Assembly: GCF_031679605.1 (NCBI RefSeq)
Contig: NZ_CP117522.1
Coordinates: forward strand, 1,178,001-1,242,000
Source of the DNA: Streptomyces luomodiensis
GTDB lineage: Bacteria > Actinomycetota > Actinomycetes > Streptomycetales > Streptomycetaceae
Length of the DNA stretch: 64,000 bases
Direction of reading: 5' to 3'
Position 1 is the first letter of the stretch. Each line of letters begins with the position of its first letter. The position numbers were made by a program, and so were the translations under genes. This document shows positions 1-8,951 of this stretch, one piece after another. The notes under the pieces are model-generated. The model was not told where the DNA came from. It ran no database searches and saw nothing but the letters and a program-made list of their open reading frames with translations.

Positions 1-1131
1 GAGGTCGAGCAGCTCGGCCAGTTGTGCCGCATGGCCGCGGGCCCGCTCCAGGACGTCCCGGCGGTCACCGGCCCCTGGCACGCCTTCGAGGTGCTGAGCC
101 GGATGAACGCGCAGCCGGGCGGGCTGCCGCCGCAGCTCGCCCTGGTGGAGTACCTCGCGGCGGCCGCGCGTCCGCTGCGCAGAGCCGACGAGCTGCGCGA
201 ATGGGCCGATGAGCAGGCCCGGGAGCTGGGTCTGACGCCCCAGCTGCGGTCGCTGCGTCAGCAGGTGGGGCACGCCGCCCCGGCCGGGCCGGTGGACGCC
301 TATCTGGTGATCCGGCTGCTGCCGCGGGAGGAGTCGGGGGCTTACGAGCTCTCGTCCTGGTACCAGTACGATCCGACCGGCTGGCATCCGGTCCGCGGCC
401 CGGTCGCCCAGGTCACCTCACAGACGGCGGAGCGGGCGGTCCAGACGCTGGTGTACGAGGCGGCCGAGGAGTGGGACGACGCACGGGCGATCCACGTGGA
501 GTTCATGCTCGGCCCGGATGACCTGAATCTGCCGGTCCACCGCTGGCGTCTGGAGCTCGACAGCGAGCTTCCCACCCCGCTGTACATGGACCACCCGGTG
601 GTCGTACGGAGCCTGGAGAGAAGCCGGACCAGACGCTGGCACCGCGAGTGGAAGCAGCGCTGGAACCTCTTCGAGCGGCAGCCCGAGCGCGCCAGACAGC
701 TCGTCGTGGACGGCGCGGACCCGGACAGTCCGCGCTCCGGCGACCCCACCGCCCTGCTGGCCCGGCTCAAGGCCGATCCGCATGTGGTCGCCCTGGTCCT
801 GACCTCGCCCCCGGGCACCACCCCCGAGGGCAGCGCGGAGGCGCTGGCCGCCTGGCGGGCCGGGATCCCGCTGGTCGCCTGGGACGGCCGGAGGGTCCGG
901 GACCCCCGCTTCGTCGAGCGCCTGAGACAAAAACCGGCCGACGCCAGCGGGGACCTGGCACGGCTCCGCGAAGCCGTGACAGAGTTACGTCTGGACGCCC
1001 ATACGATCGACGCCGCGGAGCGGGAGCACCACCTCGGGCAGCATGTGGTGCTCGTCTGGGACGACCCGACCCGCCCCGTGGAACCGCAAGGACGCATGAC
1101 GGGGCCGGACGAGGGGGTGGGTGCTCGATGA
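1..1131 (+). CDS. VMAP-C domain protein, 5' end outside window (partial)
   Basis: The reading frame is open from base 1, so the true start lies upstream; 376 residues are visible. The region resembles the C-terminal domain of vWA-MoxR associated proteins (VMAP-C), with conserved stretches YLVIRLLP, HVEFMLGPDDLNLPVHRW and a late region around GIPLVAWDGR. In this family the unseen N-terminus carries the effector, such as a protease or other catalytic domain. The stop overlaps the MoxR gene start (ATGA), so the two are translationally coupled. Codon 329 of the visible part (985-987) is TTA, rare in Streptomyces and dependent on the bldA tRNA. The family call rests on motif recall and on the MoxR/vWA neighbours. 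Confidence 0.75.
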   Translation, partial: EVEQLGQLCRMAAGPLQDVPAVTGPWHAFEVLSRMNAQPGGLPPQLALVEYLAAAARPLRRADELREWADEQARELGLTPQLRSLRQQVGHAAPAGPVDAYLVIRLLPREESGAYELSSWYQYDPTGWHPVRGPVAQVTSQTAERAVQTLVYEAAEEWDDARAIHVEFMLGPDDLNLPVHRWRLELDSELPTPLYMDHPVVVRSLERSRTRRWHREWKQRWNLFERQPERARQLVVDGADPDSPRSGDPTALLARLKADPHVVALVLTSPPGTTPEGSAEALAAWRAGIPLVAWDGRRVRDPRFVERLRQKPADASGDLARLREAVTELRLDAHTIDAAEREHHLGQHVVLVWDDPTRPVEPQGRMTGPDEGVGAR

Positions 1132-2306
1132 GCGACGGAGAGCCTGCGCGACGGCACAACGGACAGATCCACCCTGATGCGGCCGCCTCGGGCGCGCCGC
1201 CGTCCGGGATACCCCGCCCCTGGTGGATCTACCAGGGCACCGGGCGCCCGCTCCGCGATGTGAGCCTGGAGGAGATCCTTCCGCCGCCGCCCCCGTGGCG
1301 TACCTTCGACGGGGTCTCGGCCTGCCCGGTGGACGGCGACGGCGCGCCCGGCGCGTTATCGGACCCCGAGGACCCGCCCGCCGAGCCCCCGGCGCCGCCG
1401 GAGGACGAACAGGACACCGCCCGGCGGATGGGCACCGCTCCCCTGGGCCTGCGCTCGGACCCGGAGGAGGCCGATCTGGTCAACGCGGCGCTGATCCTGA
1501 GGCGTCCCCTTCTGGTGACGGGCCGTCCGGGCACCGGCAAGTCGACGCTGGCGTACCGCATCAGCCGGGAACTGGGCCTCGGCCGGGTGCTGCGCTGGCC
1601 GATCACCACGCGATCCACCCTGCGGTCCGGGCTGTACGGCTACGATGCCGTCGGCCGGGTGCACGCCGCCGCGGCCGGTCAGGCGTCGGAGGGGGACACG
1701 CACGAACCCGGACCGGAGGACATCGGCGACTTCCTCCAACTCGGCCCCCTGGGCACGGCGATGCTGCCGCACCGGCTGCCCCGCGTCCTGCTCATCGACG
1801 AATTCGACAAATGCGACATCGACCTGCCCCATGACCTGCTCGACATCTTCGAGACCGGCGAGTACACCATTCCCGAGCTGGTGCGCATCCGCAGGCGCCG
1901 CCCGGCCGTATCGGTCCTCACCGACGATCCGGAGCGCAGTACCGTCATCGCCTCGGGGCGGGTGCGCTGCCGCGCCTTCCCCGTCGTCGTCATCACCAGC
2001 AACGGCGAACGGGAGTTCCCGCCCGCGTTCCTGCGGCGCTGTCTCCAGCTCCGGCTGCCCGACCCGGACGCGGACCGGCTGGCCGCGATCGTAGCCGCGC
2101 ATCTGGGACGGGCCGACGATCCGCGTGCGCGGGAGCTGATCCAGATGTTCGTCGAGCGCAGCGAGCGCGAAGGCGGGCTCGCCGCCGACCAGTTGCTCAA
2201 CGCGGTGTACCTGGTGACGTCCCAGTCACATGGTCCGGGGCCCGAGTGGGAGGAGCTGCTGCAAGCCGTCTGGCACCGGCTGGACAGCGCAGCGGGCTCG
2301 ACATGA
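1128..2306 (+). CDS. MoxR-type AAA+ ATPase of the VMAP system
   Basis: This is a 392-residue AAA ATPase. Walker A is GRPGTGKS near residues 131-138, Walker B is VLLIDEFDK near residue 220, and the sensor-1 stretch VVVITSNGEREFPPAFLRRC is near residue 286. The first 120 residues are proline-rich and poorly conserved, including a WIYQGTG/PPPPPW segment common in this actinobacterial subfamily. In ternary VMAP systems the MoxR ATPase is thought to remodel or gate the effector complex with the vWA protein. It overlaps the preceding and following genes by 4 bp each. Codon 77 (1356-1358) is TTA, so translation may depend on bldA. The start ATG at 1128 is chosen for this overlap. Confidence 0.85.
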   Translation: MSDGEPARRHNGQIHPDAAASGAPPSGIPRPWWIYQGTGRPLRDVSLEEILPPPPPWRTFDGVSACPVDGDGAPGALSDPEDPPAEPPAPPEDEQDTARRMGTAPLGLRSDPEEADLVNAALILRRPLLVTGRPGTGKSTLAYRISRELGLGRVLRWPITTRSTLRSGLYGYDAVGRVHAAAAGQASEGDTHEPGPEDIGDFLQLGPLGTAMLPHRLPRVLLIDEFDKCDIDLPHDLLDIFETGEYTIPELVRIRRRRPAVSVLTDDPERSTVIASGRVRCRAFPVVVITSNGEREFPPAFLRRCLQLRLPDPDADRLAAIVAAHLGRADDPRARELIQMFVERSEREGGLAADQLLNAVYLVTSQSHGPGPEWEELLQAVWHRLDSAAGST

Positions 2307-5300
2307 CACATGACCCAGGCGGCAGGCCCGCCGGGCCCGGTCCGCGGGACCTCGACTGGCGACAGCTGGCCGACGCCCTGTGGCTGGCGGCCTGCACGGC
2401 CGGACGGGACCCTGGCCCCGGACGGCCGGCCCCCGGCCCCCTCCCCGGCACACCGGAGGCGGACCCTCCGCCGCCCGGCGCCGAACCGTCCGGCGAACGG
2501 CCCGACGAGCCCTCCGGCGAACCGCTTCCGGAGCCTGCCGGGGAGCGGCCGGTGCCCGAGGGCGGGGACGGGCCCACCGGCCCGGCGCCGCCCCGTCCCG
2601 CGGAGCTGGCCGGCGTGGCGGCGTCGCCCGGTGAGGCGGAGCCGGTGACCGTCGCGGAGACCTTCGCGCCCGTGCGCCGGCCGTCCGCCGATACCCCGCC
2701 GCTGCCCGAGCGCGCCCTGTCCCGGGCGCTGCGGCCGCTCAAGCGCACCTCGCCCTCGCCGGTCGAGACGGAGGTCGACGAGGAGGCCACGGCCGAGCGG
2801 GCGGCACGCGAGGGACTGTGGGTGCCCGCCTGCGTGCCGGTGCGCGAGCGCTGGATGGACGCCGTCCTGGTGCTGGACTGCGGCAGTTCGATGGTGGTGT
2901 GGCGGCGGACGGCCGCGCGTCTGGCCACCGTGCTTCGGCGCACCGGAGCCTTCCGGGATGTGCGGGTGCACCGGGTGAACACCGACCATCCGTGGTCCGA
3001 GGACCGATCGCCGGTCGACGGCATGCCGCCGCGCGGCAAGCGGACGGTGCTGGTGCTGACCGACGGCATCGGCGCGGCCTGGGCCGACGACAGCGCCCGG
3101 CGCGCGCTGGCCCGTTGGGCGCGGCACGCGTCGGTCGCGGTGCTGCACGTCCTGCGCCAGGGCCGCTGGCACCACACCGGTGTGGCCCCGGAGCGGGTGC
3201 GGGTGCGGGTGCCCGAACCGGGTGCGCCCAACGGCACCTGGCGGCGGGCGGACGGCGGCCCCTGGCCGGGCGGCGCACCGCCGGTTCCGGTGCTGGAGCT
3301 GGACGCGCGCTGGATGGCCAACTGGGCGCGGCTGGTGGCCCGGCCGTCGGTGCGCGGCGAGGACACGATGGCACTGCTGCCCGGCGCGCCGGCCGAGCGC
3401 TGGGAGCCCGAACCGGAACCGAGCGCCTGGGACCGCGTCTTCCGGTTCCGCGCCACCGCCTCGCCGAGCGCCTTCCGGCTGGCGTCCCGGCTGGCCGCCG
3501 CCCCGTTGAACATCCCCGTGATGGAGTTCGTCCAGGGGATCCATCAGCCGGAAGGCAGCCCCGGCGATCTGGCCGAGATCCTGCTGGGCGGGCTGCTGCG
3601 CAAGGTGGCCACCGCCGACCCGCTGGACGAGACGGGCATCGGCTACGAATTCCACGACGGGGTACGGGAGCTGCTGCTGTCCGCCGGGCTGCGGGACGAG
3701 TCGCTGTACATCCTCGGCAGCGTCCTGGACCGGCTGGGCCGCCGCTGGCAACCGCTGCTGATGCTGCGCGATCTGCTCAACCACCCCTCAGGGTCGGTGC
3801 GGGACCTGCCCAGGACGGAGCGCCTGCTGCCGTACATCCGCCTTCAGGAGCAGGTCTACCAGGCGCTCTCCGGACCGTATCTGGAAGGTGCGCGCTCCTT
3901 TCGCGCCCTGGTCCTGGCCCATCAGGCGCTCGTCCGCTCGGGGGAAAGCCGACCCGATCCAGTTGAAGACGCATCACACAGGGGAAAACATGTGGTCTCC
4001 GAGGCGGTTGGGATGACTGACTCCACGACTCCCCGAGCCGATCCGCTGTCCCAGGCCGACGATTCACCATCCCCGCCGGCGCACGGCACGCCGGGCCCGG
4101 CGGGGGAGCATCCGAGAGGAACATTCGTGTCCGTGACCGCTGCCCGGTCCCTGCCCGCGGCGGAGCGCCGCGCCGGGGAACCCCCGGCCATCTGGGGCAA
4201 CGTACCGCCCCGGAACAACAACTTCACCGGGCGGCAGTCGTTGCTCGACACGCTCCACCAGCGGCTGCGCAGCGAGGGCACGGCCGCCGTGCTGCCCGAG
4301 GCCCTGCACGGGCTCGGCGGGGTGGGCAAGTCACAGATCGCCCTGGAGTACGTCCATCAGCACGCCGCCGACTACGACGCGGTGTGGTGGATCCCGGCGG
4401 AGCGCCCCGAGCAGATCCGCCAGGCGCTGGTCCAGCTCGCCGACCGGCTCGGGCTGCACGCGGGCATGGAGGCCAACACGGCCGTGCCGAGCGTGCTCGA
4501 CGCGCTGCGCACCGGACGCCCGTGCCGCAACTGGCTGCTGGTCTTCGACAACGCCGAGGAGCTGGAGACGGTGCGGCCGTTCTTCCCCGCCGGCGGGCCG
4601 GGCCGGATCCTGGTCACCTCCAGGAACGCGCAGTGGTCGCGCGCCGCCCGCACCGTCGAAGTGGACGTCTTCGAGCGGGAGGAGAGCATCGAGCTGCTGC
4701 GCCGCCGGGGGCCGGAGCTGCCGCGCGACCAGGCGGACCGGGTCGCCGACGCGCTGGGGGACCTGCCGCTGGCCATCGAGCAGGCGGCGGCGTGGCTCAC
4801 CGAGACGGGTATGCCGGTCGACGAGTATCTCCAGGTCTTCGAGGACGAGCGGGCCGATGTCTCCACCCGCCGCAGCGAGCTGCTGGCGGCGGGCGTTCCG
4901 GTGGACTATCCCGAACCGGTCGCCGCCGCCTGGAACATGTCGCTGCGGCGGCTCGCCGAAACCCATCCCGGCGCCCTCCAATTCCTCCAGATGTGCTCGT
5001 TCTTCGCCCCCGAGCCGATCTCCCGCCGGCTGTTCTCCGGGGTGCGGGGCGTCTCCCTCTCCCCCGAGCTGTCGGGGGTGCTCCAGGACCCCATCAAGCT
5101 CGGCCACGCGATCCGTGAGATCAACCGCTACGCCCTGATCAAGATCAACCACCGCAGCAACACGATCGAGATGCACCGGCTGGTGCAGGCCGTGCTGATC
5201 GGCCAGATGTCCCCGCAGCAGCAGGCGGACATGCGGCACAGCGCCCATGTGCTGCTGGCCTTCGGCGATCCCAATGAAGTCTCCCCGCCGAACTGGGGTC

Positions 5301-6682
5301 GGTACGCCGACCTCCTCTCCCATGTCCGGGCCTCGCGCGCGATGGAGTGCGACGACAAATGGGTGCGGCAGATGGTGCGGAACCTGGTCCGCTTCCTCTA
5401 TACCTGGGGGGACCACCAGGGTGCGCTGACCCTTGGTAACCAGGTGCGGCGCAAATGGGTGGAGACGCTCGGCGAGGACAGCCCGGAGACGCTGGCCGTC
5501 TCCCGGACCCTGGGCCATGTGCTGACCGTGCTCGGCCACTTCGAGGAGGCCCGGGAGCTCAACCGCCGGACACTGGAGCTGCAGCGCGCCACCGAGGGCG
5601 ACGACCACGAGAACACCCTGGTCAGTCTGGGCGCGGTCGCCGTCGACGCCCGCTACCAGGGCGACTACGCACGATCCGTGGCGCTGGAGAAGGACCGCTG
5701 GACCAGGACCCTGCGGCTCTTCGGCGACGAGGACCCCTACGCCATCGCCGCCGCGAACGACTACGGCGTGGCGCTGCGCGCGGCGGGGGACTACGCACGC
5801 GCCCGGGAGCTGGACGAGGGCGCCCGGCGCACCGCCGGTCTGGTGCTCGGCGAGGACGCCCTGCTGACCATCCTGGTGGAGGCGAACCTGACCATCGACG
5901 TCCGCGAGAGCGGCGACTACCTGGCCGCCCGCGACATGCTGGAGCAGACCTGTGACCGCGCCCGCCGGGTGCTCCCGCAGAACGCGCCCATCCTGGTCTA
6001 CGCCCTGCGCAACCTGGCCGTGGCGCGTCGCAAGGCGGGCGACCACGAGGGCGCCCTGGACCTCAGCCGGGAGGTGCTGGAGCGCTACCGGCTGCGCTAC
6101 AGCGAGCCCAACCTCCACATCACCACCACGGCCCTGAACCTCTCGATGGATCTGCGGCAGACCGCCGACCTGGAGGGCGCCCGTGAGCTCGGCCGGAAGT
6201 GCCTGGAGGACATGCGCGTCTCCCTCGGGGAGCGGCATCCGGTCACCATGAGCGCGGCGACCGACCTCGCCGTGACGCTGCGGCTGCTGGGCGAGACGGA
6301 CGAGGCGCTCGCGCTGAACAAGGAGACGCTGCCGGTGCTGGTCGAGCAGTTGGGGGCCGACCACCCCGTGGCGCTGGCCTGCGCCATCAACATGGCCAGC
6401 GACCACTACACCCTGGCGGACTACCAGGAGGCCCACGACCTGGACACCGAGACCCTGGCGGCCTGCCGGTCCCGGCTGGGCGCGGACCATCCCACGACGC
6501 TCGCCTGTGCGGTCAACCTGTCGGCGGATCTGCGGGCGCTGGGCGAGGGCAGGCAGGCGGAGGAGCTGCACCAGGACGCGCTCCGCCGGATGCGCCAGGT
6601 GCTGACCGCCGGCCATCCGGCGACGGTCGCGGCGGCCCGGGGCATCCGGGCGGACTGCGATATGGAGGCGATCGCCGTCTGA
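2303..6682 (+). CDS. vWA-like (SAV_2336-type) / NB-ARC / TPR fusion protein, FxsT-like
   Basis: This 1459-residue protein has three parts. Residues about 1-160 are Pro/Gly/Glu-rich. Residues about 180-560 form the SAV_2336-type vWA-like region with a MIDAS-like DCGSS near residue 190. From about residue 640 an NB-ARC ATPase follows: P-loop GLGGVGKS near 670, LLVFDNAEE, ILVTSRN and GDLPLAIEQAAAWL. From about residue 1040 to the end there are kinesin-light-chain-like TPRs of about 42 residues with recurring LG.DHP.T and G.y..A signatures. It supplies the vWA arm of the ternary system and resembles the FxsT proteins of FxSxx-COOH loci. The start at 2303 overlaps the MoxR stop (ATGA). STAND-like NB-ARC/TPR fusions typically act as sensing or scaffolding switches; what this one senses is unknown. 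Confidence 0.8.
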   Translation: MTHDPGGRPAGPGPRDLDWRQLADALWLAACTAGRDPGPGRPAPGPLPGTPEADPPPPGAEPSGERPDEPSGEPLPEPAGERPVPEGGDGPTGPAPPRPAELAGVAASPGEAEPVTVAETFAPVRRPSADTPPLPERALSRALRPLKRTSPSPVETEVDEEATAERAAREGLWVPACVPVRERWMDAVLVLDCGSSMVVWRRTAARLATVLRRTGAFRDVRVHRVNTDHPWSEDRSPVDGMPPRGKRTVLVLTDGIGAAWADDSARRALARWARHASVAVLHVLRQGRWHHTGVAPERVRVRVPEPGAPNGTWRRADGGPWPGGAPPVPVLELDARWMANWARLVARPSVRGEDTMALLPGAPAERWEPEPEPSAWDRVFRFRATASPSAFRLASRLAAAPLNIPVMEFVQGIHQPEGSPGDLAEILLGGLLRKVATADPLDETGIGYEFHDGVRELLLSAGLRDESLYILGSVLDRLGRRWQPLLMLRDLLNHPSGSVRDLPRTERLLPYIRLQEQVYQALSGPYLEGARSFRALVLAHQALVRSGESRPDPVEDASHRGKHVVSEAVGMTDSTTPRADPLSQADDSPSPPAHGTPGPAGEHPRGTFVSVTAARSLPAAERRAGEPPAIWGNVPPRNNNFTGRQSLLDTLHQRLRSEGTAAVLPEALHGLGGVGKSQIALEYVHQHAADYDAVWWIPAERPEQIRQALVQLADRLGLHAGMEANTAVPSVLDALRTGRPCRNWLLVFDNAEELETVRPFFPAGGPGRILVTSRNAQWSRAARTVEVDVFEREESIELLRRRGPELPRDQADRVADALGDLPLAIEQAAAWLTETGMPVDEYLQVFEDERADVSTRRSELLAAGVPVDYPEPVAAAWNMSLRRLAETHPGALQFLQMCSFFAPEPISRRLFSGVRGVSLSPELSGVLQDPIKLGHAIREINRYALIKINHRSNTIEMHRLVQAVLIGQMSPQQQADMRHSAHVLLAFGDPNEVSPPNWGRYADLLSHVRASRAMECDDKWVRQMVRNLVRFLYTWGDHQGALTLGNQVRRKWVETLGEDSPETLAVSRTLGHVLTVLGHFEEARELNRRTLELQRATEGDDHENTLVSLGAVAVDARYQGDYARSVALEKDRWTRTLRLFGDEDPYAIAAANDYGVALRAAGDYARARELDEGARRTAGLVLGEDALLTILVEANLTIDVRESGDYLAARDMLEQTCDRARRVLPQNAPILVYALRNLAVARRKAGDHEGALDLSREVLERYRLRYSEPNLHITTTALNLSMDLRQTADLEGARELGRKCLEDMRVSLGERHPVTMSAATDLAVTLRLLGETDEALALNKETLPVLVEQLGADHPVALACAINMASDHYTLADYQEAHDLDTETLAACRSRLGADHPTTLACAVNLSADLRALGEGRQAEELHQDALRRMRQVLTAGHPATVAAARGIRADCDMEAIAV

Positions 6683-6785
6683 GTCGCCACCGAGCCGCCA
6701 CCTGAGGCGCCGTCCGACCCGCTGACCGCGTCGCCTCCGAGCCACCGTCCGCGTCGCCGTTCGGGCGGGCCGCTCCGCGGGCCGT

Positions 6786-8606
6786 TCACCGGCGCGTGCG
6801 GGTGCCGATCCACCGCGCCAGCGACACCGGATCGGGACCCGTGCCCGCCGCGGTGCGCACCTCCCGGTGGACGGCCAGGACCAGCTCGGGGTGGCTCAGC
6901 AGCGTGGTCCTGGCCGTGCCGGCCGGCAGGCTGAGCGCGAGCCCCGCCCATGCCGCGATGTCCTCCGGGTCCGCCTCCACCCGGCCCCGGTAGCCGCGCA
7001 GCGCGGCGGCGGTGTCCCCCGCGGCCCAGTCGAGGTCGGCCCGGTCGGGGGCGTCGCCACCATCGGGCGTCCCCGCTCCCCCGCCTGCACGCAGCCGGGC
7101 GAACCCCGCCGGGTCCCTGAGCCGGTGCCGGGCGAGCGCGGGGCGCGTCAGCGCCTCGGTGGGGGCCGGCCGGACCGAGGTCCCCGGCGGTTCCCGGGGC
7201 GGCGCGGTCCGCTCCCGCCAGGCCCGTGCCCACCGGGCGAGCTGCCCGGGGTCCGGCCGCAGATGGCGCATCCGGTGGACGATCCGGTGGTCGTCGATCA
7301 GATCGGCCGCCAGGCGCCCCGGCAGGGCCGGCACGGGCCGCACGAGCCACTCGGCCAGCCGCTCCTCCAGCCGGTGCAGGAACTCCCGTCCCGTGGGCGT
7401 CAGCTGGGCGTGGCTGAGGAGCGTGCGCAGCCCGGCGGAGGTCTGTGCCCGGCGCAGGGCGAACTCGAACGCGGCGGTGGACCGGGCCGGCCCGGCCTCG
7501 GCGCGGCGCATGCGGTCCTGCCAGAATCCGGTCACGCCCAGGAACGCGTACACGCCCTGGAGGAGTCCGCGCAGGGGCCTCGGGTCCAGCCGCCAGGGCG
7601 CGTAGTGCACCTCCTCCAGCCCGTGTTCGATGAGCGGCACCAGGTCCATCAGGGCGCTGAGTTTGATGTGCTGGGCCTCGTGCACCAGCGCGGTGGCGAG
7701 GGCCAGCGCGTCCGTGGCCCCGCCCAGCAGCACGCATCCGTACGCCTCGGGTGAGGAGGCGCTGAACGGCTCGGGCCAGGCCACATAGGGCACGGGCACG
7801 ACGGAGGTGAGGCAGGCGCCGATTCCCCCCGGATCGACATGAGGCTGTTGGGCGACCAGCCGCCAGGCGCTGTCGAATCGTTCCTGCCAGTCCGCCCGTT
7901 CTCCGTCGGTGAGCCGCTCCGGACCTCGGATCCGGAGAAAATCGCGATAGGGATCGATGTCATCGACAAGGGGTGCGCAGACAATTCCCCGGTGTTCTCC
8001 GCGCAGTCGCCGCAGACCGTACCAACCAGGGGCCTCGGCGGAGAAGTCGGCGGGCAGCGTCACAGAATGGGGGCCGGATAACACCGCCGCCTTCCGATCG
8101 GTCATGACGACTTCCACGACATCGGCCTCATGGGGAATGCGGGCGAATCCCAGGGCCGGCAGCATCACCCCGCGATCGCGCACCGGGACGGCGATACGGA
8201 AGTCGATTCCGGCGAGCAATGCGGCGGAGGCGGCCATGGCATGCAGATATCCCACCGTGCTCCACAGCGGTTCGTTTCCCGATTCCAGCCCGCGCAGTCT
8301 GCGCAGACAGCGGTTGAGCCACACTCCCACGGTGGGGTGCAGCAGCAGCCCCTCCACGGCGGCCGGAGAGCGGCGCTCGGCCTCGATCAGCAGGTGCCAG
8401 GCGTGCCGGGGCGAGGGGAGTGGGCCGGGCAGGGCGGGGTGCGCGGGGGCGATGTCCACCAGGGCGCGCAGCAGCAGCATGGCCCGGCTGCGCTGTCCCG
8501 ACCTCAGCTCGGCCACGGCCGCAGGGCCGCCCGAACCCCGCGCCAACTCGGCGAAACCCTCCGCCGACAAACGATGGTTACGACCTCGTGTGGCGGAGAA
8601 CGCCAT
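6786..8606 (-). CDS. HExxH-motif (alpha-ketoglutarate type) peptide beta-hydroxylase
   Basis: This 606-residue protein belongs to the HEXXH-motif family that modifies ribosomal peptides. The motif is HEAQH at residues 309-313, inside ALVHEAQHIKLSALMDL, followed by a conserved HGLEEVHYAPWRLDPRPLRG segment and a helical C-terminal half. In related FxSxx-type loci this domain can be fused or adjacent to a radical SAM enzyme; no radical SAM sequence is present here or nearby. Enzymes of this group are described as Fe(II)/2-oxoglutarate beta-hydroxylases of precursor peptides. The start lies 6 bp after the stop of the small peptide gene, so the two form one unit. Codon 176 (8081-8079) is TTA. It converges on the vWA/TPR gene. 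Confidence 0.8.
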   Translation of the reverse strand: MAFSATRGRNHRLSAEGFAELARGSGGPAAVAELRSGQRSRAMLLLRALVDIAPAHPALPGPLPSPRHAWHLLIEAERRSPAAVEGLLLHPTVGVWLNRCLRRLRGLESGNEPLWSTVGYLHAMAASAALLAGIDFRIAVPVRDRGVMLPALGFARIPHEADVVEVVMTDRKAAVLSGPHSVTLPADFSAEAPGWYGLRRLRGEHRGIVCAPLVDDIDPYRDFLRIRGPERLTDGERADWQERFDSAWRLVAQQPHVDPGGIGACLTSVVPVPYVAWPEPFSASSPEAYGCVLLGGATDALALATALVHEAQHIKLSALMDLVPLIEHGLEEVHYAPWRLDPRPLRGLLQGVYAFLGVTGFWQDRMRRAEAGPARSTAAFEFALRRAQTSAGLRTLLSHAQLTPTGREFLHRLEERLAEWLVRPVPALPGRLAADLIDDHRIVHRMRHLRPDPGQLARWARAWRERTAPPREPPGTSVRPAPTEALTRPALARHRLRDPAGFARLRAGGGAGTPDGGDAPDRADLDWAAGDTAAALRGYRGRVEADPEDIAAWAGLALSLPAGTARTTLLSHPELVLAVHREVRTAAGTGPDPVSLARWIGTRTRR

Positions 8607-8612
8607 GGCCGC

Positions 8613-8789
8613 CTAACTCACACAGACGTTCGACGCCGACGAGTTGCCGTTGACCGTCGGCGGGAACTGGACGACGTCCAGCAGCCGCTCCGTCACCGCG
8701 GAAAGCCCCTCGTGCCGCTCGAGGTCTGCGAGTGTCGCCCCCGAAAGGTCCAGCAGCTCCGTCTCGACCTCGGTCGCGACCCGCTCCAT
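8613..8789 (-). CDS. FxsA-like precursor peptide with atypical C-terminus
   Basis: This is a 58-residue peptide immediately upstream of the HExxH enzyme. The ATG at 8789 is preceded by a GGAGGGGG ribosome site about 8 nt away; a longer 96-residue frame exists but its N-terminus has no such support. The segment ELLDLSGATLADLERHEGLS resembles the leader of FxSxx-COOH peptides (LxDLxGxxLxxL). The C-terminus is not FxSxx: it reads QFPPTVNGNSSASNVCVS, with a flexible Pro/Asn/Ser tract and a single Cys two residues from a terminal Ser. Asn and Ser in the tail are plausible hydroxylation targets, by inference. No peptidase or exporter is encoded next to it. Confidence 0.7.
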   Translation of the reverse strand: MERVATEVETELLDLSGATLADLERHEGLSAVTERLLDVVQFPPTVNGNSSASNVCVS

Positions 8790-8951
8790 GACACCGTCCC
8801 CCTCCGGACGCTCCCTACCGGCTCCTATGAGGCATCCCCATGGTGGCCTACCCCTCTTGATTGCGAAAGGGTGAACACGGCCAGTCGGCGGCCGCCCCAT
8901 CAAGATTTTCGGACACTTCCCCGCACGCGGACGCGCCTCGATATGCCGGTG

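Noticed and set aside
8613..8660. FxSxx motif at the precursor C-terminus
   Set aside because: The last residues are NVCVS; no Phe-x-Ser-x-x end is present, so the peptide is called FxsA-like only by its leader and context.
8613..8903. 96-residue version of the precursor peptide
   Set aside because: The extra N-terminal 38 residues have no ribosome site and no leader-like features; GGAGGGGG sits before the ATG at 8789.
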